Notes: generated by a model from the sequence alone, not told the origin. 33,129 nt of DNA from Tissierellia bacterium (GCA_028708575.1 JAQVYQ010000016.1:1-33129); one strand, 5' to 3'. Positions 19,355 through 28,224 are shown, counted from the stretch's first letter. A program made the numbers and translations.

Positions 19355-21121
19355 TTAGAATCCAACTGCCTGACCATCTCTTCTTGGATCTCCAGCTCCA
19401 TGTAGCAATCCTTCTTCCATAATTATACATTGGGCTCCCCCAAAGTATGCATCCAATTCCCCTCTAATATCAATTTCATGACCCATTGCTTCTAACTCTT
19501 TTAATACATCTTTATCCATCCTAGATTCAACAGACAATGTGCCTCTCTGGTTAAACATTCTTGGAGCATTAACTGCATCTTGAATATCCATATCATGGTC
19601 TATTACATTGCTAATTATTTGTGCAACAGATCCAATAATTCTAGTTGCTCCTGGTGAACCTAAAGTCATAAATGGCTCTCCATCCTTCAATACAAGAGTT
19701 GGAGTCATACTACTTAATGGTCTCTTCCCTGGCTCAACTGAATTTGATGTCCCCGGTTCTGCATTAAAATCATCCATCTCATTATTTAGAATAAAACCTC
19801 TTCCAGGTACACCCACACCTGAACCAAAGAAGTAATTTATAGTCTTTGTAACTGCCACCATATTCCCTTCCTTATCCATTACTGAGAAGTGTGTTGTACT
19901 ACCACTTTCATACTTATATGGATCTCCAAAGGACACTTTTTCAGCTGCTTTTGTTTTGTCAATTCCTTCCGCTAATACCTTAGCATAATCCTTAGATGCA
20001 AGTCCTGCCAATGGTACATCAACAAAATCAGTATCAGCCATGTATTTGCCTCTATCAGCAAACATCAATTTAGATGCCTCTGACCATAAATGTAGGCCTT
20101 CAGTTGTATTGTGCCCTGCGCCTTTCACATCAAAGTTTTCTAGTATATTGAGTAATTGAATTACATGTGTTCCACCTGAGCTTGAAGGTGGTGCAGATAT
20201 TATTTCGTATCCTCTATATGTTCCTTTTACTGGTTCTCTCATTTTCAATTCATAATTTGCTAAATCTTCAAGTGCAAAAATACCTCCTGCATCATTAGCT
20301 GCTTTTACAATATCTTCTGCAACTTGACCTTTATAGAAACCATCTTTCCCCTCTTTAACAATAATTTTTAATGTTTCAGCTAAATCAGGATTTTTTATTG
20401 TATCTCCTGCTTCAAATGGAAGTCCATTTTTTAAGTAAATTTCCTTTGTTGCATCAAATTTATTTATTTTTTCAAAATTATCTTGTATTATACCAACAAA
20501 ATTATCAGTAACTAAGAAACCATTTTCTGCAATATCTATTGCAGGTTGCATTACTTCTTCTCTTGACATTGATCCATATGTTTCAAGAGCAGTTAATAAT
20601 CCAGCAACTTCCCCAGGAATACCTGCAGCCTTGCCACCTACAGTTTTTCCTTCATTAACTACTTTTCCTTCTTCATCTAGTTCATACATATCTGCCGTTG
20701 CATTTCCAGGAGCTACTTCTCTAAAATCAAAGAACGCCTCTTCCCCTGTTTCTGCAAATCTAATAATCATAAAACCACCACCGCCAAGTCCTGATGCATT
20801 TGGTTCTACTACTCCAAGTGCAAAAGCTGTGGCTACTGCAGCATCAATGGCGTTTCCACCATTTTTCATGATTTCAATGCCTACTTCAGAAGCTTCTGGC
20901 TTAGCGGTTGCTAGCATACCATTCTTACCAGTATCACTTCTATCCATATTTACGACAGGCTTTTCAGGTTCTTTTGGAGTTTCAACTGCAACACTTTCCT
21001 GTTGGGCAACAGGTTCTTCAACATTAGTAGCTGGCTCACTAGTTTGACATCCTACTAGAGAAAATACTAAAGCTAAGGCTAATAACAAAGATAATAATTT
21101 TAAATTTTTCTTATTTCTCAT
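19355..21121 (-). CDS. ggt: Gamma-glutamyltransferase, lipoprotein form
   Basis: Lipobox FSLVGCQTS; GGNAIDAAVATAFALGVVEPNASGLGGGGFM; catalytic-Thr region GSTTHFSVMDKEGNMVA; PLSSMTPTLVLKDGEPFMTLGSPGATRI. Confidence 0.93.
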   Translation of the reverse strand: MRNKKNLKLLSLLLALALVFSLVGCQTSEPATNVEEPVAQQESVAVETPKEPEKPVVNMDRSDTGKNGMLATAKPEASEVGIEIMKNGGNAIDAAVATAFALGVVEPNASGLGGGGFMIIRFAETGEEAFFDFREVAPGNATADMYELDEEGKVVNEGKTVGGKAAGIPGEVAGLLTALETYGSMSREEVMQPAIDIAENGFLVTDNFVGIIQDNFEKINKFDATKEIYLKNGLPFEAGDTIKNPDLAETLKIIVKEGKDGFYKGQVAEDIVKAANDAGGIFALEDLANYELKMREPVKGTYRGYEIISAPPSSSGGTHVIQLLNILENFDVKGAGHNTTEGLHLWSEASKLMFADRGKYMADTDFVDVPLAGLASKDYAKVLAEGIDKTKAAEKVSFGDPYKYESGSTTHFSVMDKEGNMVAVTKTINYFFGSGVGVPGRGFILNNEMDDFNAEPGTSNSVEPGKRPLSSMTPTLVLKDGEPFMTLGSPGATRIIGSVAQIISNVIDHDMDIQDAVNAPRMFNQRGTLSVESRMDKDVLKELEAMGHEIDIRGELDAYFGGAQCIIMEEGLLHGAGDPRRDGQAVGF

Positions 21122-21240
21122 AATCTAGTCCCCCTTTTTATTAAAAAAGATTTTCTTCTAGTTAAAATGTATTCTAAATAAACTGAATTATCCATTATTT
21201 CTCTTATTTCTCTTAAATTGTCAAAAACAATAAAATAAAA

Positions 21241-21280
21241 AAGCCTCTATAACATTAAATAACTAATGTTATAGAGGCTT
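21241..21280 (-). terminator. Rho-independent terminator after the 11-mer repeat gene
   Basis: AAGCCTCTATAACATTA-AATAAC-TAATGTTATAGAGGCTT, 17-bp perfect stem; minus strand followed by TTTTATTTTATT. Confidence 0.9.
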
Positions 21281-21292
21281 TTTACATTCTAC

Positions 21293-21505
21293 TTAAATTC
21301 TCTTTTTTATATCATCAAGAGTATCTTCTATTGCATCTCTAGCTTTATCTATGCCTTTCTCTGCTTTCGACATAGTTTTGTCTAGTATCTTTTCTGCTTT
21401 GTCACTGTTTTTATCAAAAACGTCTTCAACTTTGTCCATTGAATTTTCGTATATATCTTCTGCTTTATTTATGACTTTATCAAACCTTTTTTTAAAATTA
21501 TCCAT
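21293..21505 (-). CDS. 70-aa amphipathic protein of tandem 11-residue repeats
   Basis: Start at ATG 21505 after AAGGAG (track start 21616 is too long); DNFKKRFDKVI/NKAEDIYENSM/DKVEDVFDKNS/DKAEKILDKTM/SKAEKGIDKAR/DAIEDTLDDIK. Confidence 0.75.
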   Translation of the reverse strand: MDNFKKRFDKVINKAEDIYENSMDKVEDVFDKNSDKAEKILDKTMSKAEKGIDKARDAIEDTLDDIKKRI

Positions 21506-21639
21506 AATAATATTCTCCTTATAACTTACTAACTTTTTATTATTATATCCTAAGATTAGAAATTTAGAATATATCATATGGATAAATATAGTAGTAATTA
21601 CCTGTGACTTTATCAATGGTTTCTAAATATAGTTTCTAT

Positions 21640-22224
21640 CTAGTTATCAGATGGTAATAAAAACTCAGTAATTATCACTGGTAAATTGGCACTTATAATC
21701 GTAATTTTCTCTTCAATTTCTGTTTCCAAAACAAATAATGTAAATCCATCAATTTCTCTTTTTTCATCTTGGCTGTGTAAATTTAAGACAAAATCATTCA
21801 TAGAAAATATAGTTACCACTTGTGAACCCCTAAGTGTATATTGGTCTCCTTTATTTAGGATTTGCATCTTTGCTTGATTCCCACTTTTCACAATAAAATT
21901 GTAATCTCTACAATCCAGAGTGTTTTCAGAAAATGTACTCCAAGATCCATCAAAGTATTCAACTTGATATTTGTCTAATTCTCTTTTATATAATCCCTGG
22001 TGAGAAAGGTTTAACTTCCCTTCTAAAGGAAGAATATATCTTTGGTAATTGCTAAAGTCTGAGAATTTTGATTCAGTTGATGTAAATGTAGCTGAGGAAA
22101 CTCTCCATAAAAAGTCTTTTTCAGAAAAGCTTGCATCTTCTGGATATATTATTAATTGAGTTGTCTCTCCACCAGCCCATTTTGTAGTTATGAAATCTTC
22201 TTTTTTAATAATTTTTTCTTTCAT
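21640..22224 (-). CDS. HutD/Ves family protein
   Basis: TTKWAGGETTQLIIYPEDASFSEKDFLWRVSSATF motif characteristic of HutD/Ves cupins. Confidence 0.82.
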   Translation of the reverse strand: MKEKIIKKEDFITTKWAGGETTQLIIYPEDASFSEKDFLWRVSSATFTSTESKFSDFSNYQRYILPLEGKLNLSHQGLYKRELDKYQVEYFDGSWSTFSENTLDCRDYNFIVKSGNQAKMQILNKGDQYTLRGSQVVTIFSMNDFVLNLHSQDEKREIDGFTLFVLETEIEEKITIISANLPVIITEFLLPSDN

Positions 22225-22248
22225 ATCAACACTATCCTTTTTTCAATA

Positions 22249-22812
22249 TTAGTCGATTTTCAACTCTTTTAGCGCATTACTGAATTCATTGATTTTAGAT
22301 TCATCTTTTACTAGTGGAAGATTTGCTTCTATATTCATTAAGCATCCGTTTGTTCCAATCTTTGCAAGTTCATATCCTATTACTAAATCTGAATAACAGT
22401 TTGGATTTGATTTCCCATCTAATTCCCTACCTATATCATATACTCTTTTACAAAGTTTTGCATTTTCCATAGGTGCTGTTGCTCCTACCACACCTGCATT
22501 TGCAATGGCTTGTTTTCTTGCCTCTTTCTCTATTTCTGTTTCCTTAGGTAATTTGTATGCATCCCTAATCACTCCATAAGCTTTAGCATCATCTACTATA
22601 CCTACAAGTAATTTTTGTCTTATTTCTTCTAATTCCTTTGCCAATTCCAATTGTCTTTCAGCAGGAATTCCAAAATCTTTCTTAGTTGATAGTTTGCATA
22701 CCATACCTATTAATCCACAGGCTTTTGCTCCTGCTAATGCTGATGCACTTCCTCCACCAACCGTTACATCATCTGTGTCCAAAATTAATTCTAATACATC
22801 TTTGTAATCCAT
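22249..22812 (-). CDS. fchA: Cyclodeaminase/cyclohydrolase family protein (formimidoyl-THF cyclodeaminase, FchA-like)
   Basis: DTDDVTVGGGSASALAGAKACGLIGMVCKLS; adjacent to FtcD. Confidence 0.85.
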   Translation of the reverse strand: MDYKDVLELILDTDDVTVGGGSASALAGAKACGLIGMVCKLSTKKDFGIPAERQLELAKELEEIRQKLLVGIVDDAKAYGVIRDAYKLPKETEIEKEARKQAIANAGVVGATAPMENAKLCKRVYDIGRELDGKSNPNCYSDLVIGYELAKIGTNGCLMNIEANLPLVKDESKINEFSNALKELKID

Positions 22813-22912
22813 ATTATCCCTCCATTGTTAATTATACTATATTTTATAATAATTATACAATTTAAAGGCGCGCAAAAAGCGTGCCTTCAAATTGTGTCAG
22901 TTGACTAGTCTT

Positions 22913-23812
22913 TTATTGTTCGTCTAACAATCTTTTTTCTAGTATTTGCTCTATATCAAAATTTTCTACCTGTAAATAATACTCAGCAACATCAAGTAAT
23001 GACTTCATAGGAACAGTTCCTATAACTTCACTTCCTACTACATTTACTCCATATCTTCTTGCTTCCATTTTAACCATTTCAAAGGCTTGATATACTGATG
23101 TTTTTTCATAGTTTACTAGGTTCATTGAAACTTGAGTTTGATTTCTTTCTTCTAATTTTAAGCCTATAGCTTTTACATATCTCAATCCACCGCCAATATG
23201 TCTTACTGTTTTTGCAATTTTATCTGCAATTTCTACATTTGGTGTGTCTAGATTTATATTGAATGCTACTAGTGGTACTCTTGCCCCTACAGCTGTACAA
23301 CCATTTTTCACATTCATCTCTTGAGGTCCAAAATCTGGTTTCCAGTTTTCTTCTTTAATCTTTTCAAAGAAGCCTTCATATTGTCCTTTTCTTACACTTG
23401 CTAGATTCTTTCTATCAGCTTTTGTTGCTGCATCTTCGTATAGATATACTGGAATTCCCCAGCTTCCTAATTCAACACCTACTTCTTTTGCAATTTCAAT
23501 ACATTCATCTATGGTTACATTAGATACAGGTGTAAATGGAATAACATCTGTTGCTCCCATTCTAGGATGAGCTCCTTCATGTTTTGACATATCAATAAGC
23601 TCAGCGGCTTTTCTTGCTGTATTTATAGCAGCTTCTCTAACTTGCTCTGGAGAGCCTATCATTGTAAGCACTGTTCTATTGTGATCTTTATCAGATGAAT
23701 AGTCTAAAATTGTTATACCTTCAATTTTTCTAGCTTCATCAATAATTTGCTCTACTATCACTTCGTCTCTACCTTCACTAAAATTTGGTACACATTCCAT
23801 TAATTTTCTCAT
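22913..23812 (-). CDS. ftcD: Glutamate formimidoyltransferase
   Basis: MRKLMECVPNFSEGRDEVIVEQI; HNRTVLTMIGSPEQV; HEGAHPRMGATDVIPFTPV. Confidence 0.94.
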   Translation of the reverse strand: MRKLMECVPNFSEGRDEVIVEQIIDEARKIEGITILDYSSDKDHNRTVLTMIGSPEQVREAAINTARKAAELIDMSKHEGAHPRMGATDVIPFTPVSNVTIDECIEIAKEVGVELGSWGIPVYLYEDAATKADRKNLASVRKGQYEGFFEKIKEENWKPDFGPQEMNVKNGCTAVGARVPLVAFNINLDTPNVEIADKIAKTVRHIGGGLRYVKAIGLKLEERNQTQVSMNLVNYEKTSVYQAFEMVKMEARRYGVNVVGSEVIGTVPMKSLLDVAEYYLQVENFDIEQILEKRLLDEQ

Positions 23813-23836
23813 AACTTCCTCCCCTTTTTACTTATA

Positions 23837-25075
23837 TTATAACAAATTTTCTACAAAAGTTTTTATAAACCAAATTGTTTGTGGTTGATAAATGATGTCT
23901 ACTAAAAACGCTCCAACTATTGGAACTATCATCATAGCCTTTCTACTCATTCCATATTTCTCGTTAACAGCTGTCATATTAACTATTGCTGAAGGAGTAG
24001 CTCCTAGCCCATGACCACAAAGACCAGCACACATAACAGCAGCGTCGTAATTGCTTCCTAATATTTTGAAAACTACAAAATAAGCTAGTATTACCATCAT
24101 CACTACTTGAGCTAAAACCACAAATAAAACTCCACCTATTAAACCAGATAATTCCCAGAGCTTTAAAGTCATAAGTGCTAATGATAAATAAAGATTTAAC
24201 ATAACATTACCAATTTCATCTACTAATGAGAAATCAAATTTATAGAAATTGAATCTTTCATTTAAATTTCTAAGTATTACAGCAACAAACATTGCTCCTA
24301 CATAAGTAGGGAATCCCATGTTTATTATATTACTTATCCAACCAGATATAATAGTTCCTAAAGCCATACTTATAATAATTGCAGATACATTTTTCATTAT
24401 ATCTAGGGAACTAAGCTTGTCACCTGAACTTACATTAATATCTGTAACAGAAGTATCAAATGCTTCATCTGTATCAGGTCTTAAATTGTTTTTTTCTATA
24501 AGTCTTCTCCCTAATGGTCCACCTACTAATACTGCAGATATAAGACCAAAAGTTGCTGCTGCAGCTCCAACTAATGGAGCAACATCATATCCCATTTCAG
24601 CAAAAGTATTTCCATAAGAAAGTGCTGCACCGTGTCCGCCAATCATCGCAATAGCACTTGCAAGTAATGCATATGGTGCTTCAAGTCCTATTGCCTTAGA
24701 AACTGCAATTCCTAATGTATTTTGCAATATGGAAATAACACCAGCTATGAGCCAGTAAATAATTAATAGCTTTCCACCCTTTTTAAGCAATTTAAAACTT
24801 GCCCCAAGTCCTACTGTTGTAAAGAATGCTAGCATGAAAGTCTCTTGGAAAATGTTTTCAAAATTAAAATTAAATGAATTAGTTGAATATCCAACCCAAG
24901 TGATAAACATAAAGATAAATCCACCAACAACTGGCGCTGGGATACAATATTTATCGAGTACTTTTATTTTATCTTTTGAAAAATACCCCAAAAGTAATAA
25001 TATCGCAGCAAAAGCTAAAGTTACAGCTGAATTTACATTAATATTAGTAATTCCATCAATAAGTTCAAAGTTCAT
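23837..25075 (-). CDS. gltS: Sodium/glutamate symporter
   Basis: MNFELIDGITNINVNSAVTLAFAAILLLLGYFSKDKIKVLDKYCIPAPVVGGFIF; GGHGAALSYGNTF; CAGLCGHGLGATPSAIVNM. Confidence 0.93.
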   Translation of the reverse strand: MNFELIDGITNINVNSAVTLAFAAILLLLGYFSKDKIKVLDKYCIPAPVVGGFIFMFITWVGYSTNSFNFNFENIFQETFMLAFFTTVGLGASFKLLKKGGKLLIIYWLIAGVISILQNTLGIAVSKAIGLEAPYALLASAIAMIGGHGAALSYGNTFAEMGYDVAPLVGAAAATFGLISAVLVGGPLGRRLIEKNNLRPDTDEAFDTSVTDINVSSGDKLSSLDIMKNVSAIIISMALGTIISGWISNIINMGFPTYVGAMFVAVILRNLNERFNFYKFDFSLVDEIGNVMLNLYLSLALMTLKLWELSGLIGGVLFVVLAQVVMMVILAYFVVFKILGSNYDAAVMCAGLCGHGLGATPSAIVNMTAVNEKYGMSRKAMMIVPIVGAFLVDIIYQPQTIWFIKTFVENLL

Positions 25076-25165
25076 AATAACCTCCTCTTAATTTTTTAAA
25101 TATTTTAACACCTATACTAATACTTTTCCTAACCTCCCTATTATATTCATATATCTATATGATAT

Positions 25166-25181
25166 TGCATAATTCATGCCA
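25166..25181 (-). promoter_or_regulatory. Sigma-54 (-24/-12) promoter upstream of gltS
   Basis: Minus strand TTGGCATGAATTATGCAAT; GG and GC separated by 10 bp as in consensus TGGCACGN4TTGCW. Confidence 0.85.
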
Positions 25182-25234
25182 ACTTAATAAAATTCAAACA
25201 ATGTGCATTTAAAGGGATAGGGAACTTGATAAAA

Positions 25235-25249
25235 TTTGCACCATGCAAA
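25235..25249. promoter_or_regulatory. Candidate enhancer site 1 for the NtrC-family activator
   Basis: TTTGCACCATGCAAA (TTTGCA-N3-TGCAAA dyad), about 87 bp upstream of the inferred TSS. Confidence 0.65.
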
Positions 25250-25274
25250 ATATGCATAAAACAACCCTGCATAT

Positions 25275-25289
25275 TTTGCATGGTGCAAA
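25275..25289. promoter_or_regulatory. Candidate enhancer site 2 for the NtrC-family activator
   Basis: TTTGCATGGTGCAAA; centre 40 bp from site 1 (about four helical turns). Confidence 0.65.
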
Positions 25290-25304
25290 TTTTGCAGGGT
25301 TGTT

Positions 25305-26648
25305 TTATAGATTATACTCTTTAATCTTGTACCTTAATGTTCTTTCCGCTATACCTAAACTATCAGCAGTCCATTTTCTGTTTTGATTATTCTTTTCAAG
25401 GGCAAACTTTATAACCTTCTTCTCTATTTCCTTCATGTTTTCGCCTTCATAAATCTTTACATGGTTGTTAGTAGAATTATTAGAATTACTTGCCATTTCT
25501 TGTGATTCTATATGCAATAAATCATGCTTTATATATTCTGAAGTATTTAACAGTACAGCTCTTTGAATAATATTCTCTAACTCTCTTACATTGCCTTTAA
25601 AAGTATAATTACTAAGGATTTCATAAGCCTCATCAGTAATCCCCTTAACATTTTTATCGAAAGAAATATTATATTTATCAATGAAATAAGCCACTAAATA
25701 TTTTAAGTCTTCCATCCGTTCTCTTAGAGGAGGAGCTACAATATTGATTACATTTATTCTATAATAAAGATCTTCCCTAAATTTTCCTGCCTTTACTTCC
25801 TTTTCTAAATCTCTATTTGTAATGCAAATAATCCTCACATCAACTTCATTTGTTTTTGAATCGCCAATTTGTCTTACTTCTTTTTCCTGTAGAAACCTCA
25901 ATAGCTTTGATTGGAGCCTTAAATCCATTTCCCCTATTTCATCTAGTAAAAGGGTTCCTTTATCAGCTCTTCTTATAACGCCAACTTCATCTTTATAAGC
26001 ACCTGTAAAGGCGCCTTTCTTATATCCAAAAAGCTCACTTTCCAAAAGTTCCCCAGGCATAGCAGCACAATTTAAGGTTACAAATGGCTTATCAGCTCGA
26101 TTACTTGTTCTGTGAATTTTCTGAGCTATAAGTTCTTTTCCAGTACCGCTTTCTCCTGTTATTAATATAGTAGCATTGGTGTCTTTAATTTTGTTTATTA
26201 AATCATTGATTTGTTTTATTGGATATGATTCACCAATTATGTCCTTCCTTATATGTCCCTCTAAACTATTAATTCTCTGATACATCTGTAGTTTTTCATT
26301 GGCTGTGTTTAACAATAATATAAGTTGATCATTATCAATTGGCTTTGTTATAAAGTAATAAGCACCTGACTTAATAGCATCTATGGAATTTTCTATGGTA
26401 GAATAAGCCGTCATAATAATGATAATAGCATTTGGTTCGAATTGAAGAAATTTCTTCATCAGCTCTAGTCCGCTTCCCTCTTTTAATCTTAAATCTAGTA
26501 GGACCAAGTATATTTTTTCGTTTTTAAATACCTCCAAAGCTTCTGAAGAATTCTCACATGTATATATTTCAAATCTATCCTCTAAAAGAAATTTAAGTGA
26601 TCTTAATATTTTAGTTTCATCATCAACAATTAACAATTTACTCTTCAT
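25305..26648 (-). CDS. NtrC-family sigma-54-dependent response regulator
   Basis: Receiver LLIVDDETKIL; AAA+ GESGTGKEL; GAFTGA; LLLDEIGEMDL; C-terminal HTH WTADSLGIAERTLRYKIKEY. Confidence 0.95.
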   Translation of the reverse strand: MKSKLLIVDDETKILRSLKFLLEDRFEIYTCENSSEALEVFKNEKIYLVLLDLRLKEGSGLELMKKFLQFEPNAIIIIMTAYSTIENSIDAIKSGAYYFITKPIDNDQLILLLNTANEKLQMYQRINSLEGHIRKDIIGESYPIKQINDLINKIKDTNATILITGESGTGKELIAQKIHRTSNRADKPFVTLNCAAMPGELLESELFGYKKGAFTGAYKDEVGVIRRADKGTLLLDEIGEMDLRLQSKLLRFLQEKEVRQIGDSKTNEVDVRIICITNRDLEKEVKAGKFREDLYYRINVINIVAPPLRERMEDLKYLVAYFIDKYNISFDKNVKGITDEAYEILSNYTFKGNVRELENIIQRAVLLNTSEYIKHDLLHIESQEMASNSNNSTNNHVKIYEGENMKEIEKKVIKFALEKNNQNRKWTADSLGIAERTLRYKIKEYNL

Positions 26649-28224
26649 TTAATTCACCTTTTTTTATCTTTAATATAATACTCATACCCTTTTGTTTTCC
26701 ATCACTTTTCGCGGATATAGTTACTTTGTTTTCTTCTACTATTTGCTTAACAACAAACATTCCAACTCCATTACCATATTCCTTAGTTGTGTAAAAAGGC
26801 TCAAAAATATATTGAATATCATCTTTATTCATACCATATCCATTATCTTTAAAAGTCAATACAATATCTTCTTCAGTCTTTATTGCTGATATTATGATAA
26901 TAGGGTAGTCAACTTCTTTTACAGCATCCAAACTATTTAGCAAAATATTTAGTACTACCTGCTTAAATTGAGATCTATCAAATTCTATATAATATCTTTT
27001 ATCAATATCAATATTTAGATGAATATCTCTTATTTGTAATTTAACAAGATTGATTGTTTTTATTAATTCCTTATATAGATTTAATTCTTCTATGACTGGT
27101 TTCTTTGGAGATGAATATTCCATAAATTCCTTAATAAGGCTATCAACCCTATCTATTTCTTCAGGGATATCCTCAGTGGCGGCTAGCATAAACTCCTTGT
27201 CATCTGATTTATTTTTCATCTGGCTAGTATATATTTTTATTGATGTTAGAGGATTTCGTATTTCATGAGCAAGTGATGATATAATTCTATCCATAAACTG
27301 CAATTTATCATAATGTCTAAGCTCATTTATAAGGAGCCTCTGCTCCTCTGTTTTTTCTTCTATTATTATTTTTAATTTATTATTGAATTCTTTTATTACA
27401 TATATCAAAGCTATTAATCCCAAACAAATTCCAATAGTGATTTTCCATAAAATCTCATATTGTGTCTTTGTGTTTTTTATAGGACTTCCGAACCACTTTC
27501 TATATAACGAATCATACATTCCGCTTTTCTGAATTTCAGAAATCCCTATGTTGAGTTTTTGCAAGAGAAGTACATTATCTTTATCTACAGCTATGGAATA
27601 CTTTTGTTCATTAAGACTTTCACCAACTATCTTGACAAGTTCAATTGAATTTCTTTCCTTACATAAATAATTAACAGTTAAGGTATTACCTATAAGTGCA
27701 TCAACTTCTCCATACAATAAAGCTTTCAAAGCATCATGAAGTGAATCATGCTGAATTATTGTTACATTATCAATTTTATTTATTTCTTCATATATAATAT
27801 CTTCTTTTTGTAAAGCAATTATTTTGCCTGCTAAATCTCTCTCATTATTTATTTTTGTATTACTATTCAATACAAATATTGACTGAGAACTGACTAAAAG
27901 TGACTCTGAAAACAAAAAGCTCCCTTTTCTTTCTTCTGATTCTTTCATCCCCTGGATTATATCAGCTTGTCCATTACTAATGGAATTATAAGCATCTTCC
28001 CATTTCATTGGATAAAACTCAAATTTCATTCCAGTTACAAGGCTGATCGCCTTAATTACATCAACATTAAATCCCTTGTAGGATTCATCTAAATCCACAT
28101 ATTCATATGGTGGAAAATTTTCATCCCCAGCAACCCTATAAGTTTCTGAATCTGCATAAGAAGGTTGAGCTAATGTAATATTCAATAAAATACATAGTAT
28201 AAATATTGTCTTTTTAAAATTCAT
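26638..28224 (-). CDS. Sensor histidine kinase with periplasmic SBP_bac_3 domain
   Basis: YRVAGDENFPPYEYVDLDESYKGFNVDVIKAI SBP3 domain; HEIRNPLTSIK H-box; NILLNSLDAV; signal peptide. ORF track starts at 28263; ATG at 28224 follows GAGG. Confidence 0.92.
   Translation of the reverse strand: MNFKKTIFILCILLNITLAQPSYADSETYRVAGDENFPPYEYVDLDESYKGFNVDVIKAISLVTGMKFEFYPMKWEDAYNSISNGQADIIQGMKESEERKGSFLFSESLLVSSQSIFVLNSNTKINNERDLAGKIIALQKEDIIYEEINKIDNVTIIQHDSLHDALKALLYGEVDALIGNTLTVNYLCKERNSIELVKIVGESLNEQKYSIAVDKDNVLLLQKLNIGISEIQKSGMYDSLYRKWFGSPIKNTKTQYEILWKITIGICLGLIALIYVIKEFNNKLKIIIEEKTEEQRLLINELRHYDKLQFMDRIISSLAHEIRNPLTSIKIYTSQMKNKSDDKEFMLAATEDIPEEIDRVDSLIKEFMEYSSPKKPVIEELNLYKELIKTINLVKLQIRDIHLNIDIDKRYYIEFDRSQFKQVVLNILLNSLDAVKEVDYPIIIISAIKTEEDIVLTFKDNGYGMNKDDIQYIFEPFYTTKEYGNGVGMFVVKQIVEENKVTISAKSDGKQKGMSIILKIKKGELNEE

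Larger units (their letters stand above)
25231..25293. repeat. 26-bp perfect inverted repeat with 11-bp loop
   Basis: AAAATTTGCACCATGCAAAATATGCA (25231-25256) and its exact complement at 25268-25293. Confidence 0.95.

Noticed and set aside
20631-21047. 138-aa plus-strand ORF
   Set aside because: Antisense shadow of ggt with low-complexity Ser/Pro/Ala composition.
21293-21616. 107-aa start proposed in ORF track
   Set aside because: AAGGAG precedes ATG at 21505, and the extra N-terminal residues do not fit the 11-mer repeat; the shorter CDS is preferred.
24318-24617. 99-aa plus-strand ORF
   Set aside because: Antisense shadow of gltS.
25281-25296. TGGTGCAAATTTTGCA on the plus strand has GG-N10-GC spacing like a sigma-54 promoter
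   Set aside because: It points antisense into the response regulator gene and deviates at CAC; better explained as part of the enhancer dyad.
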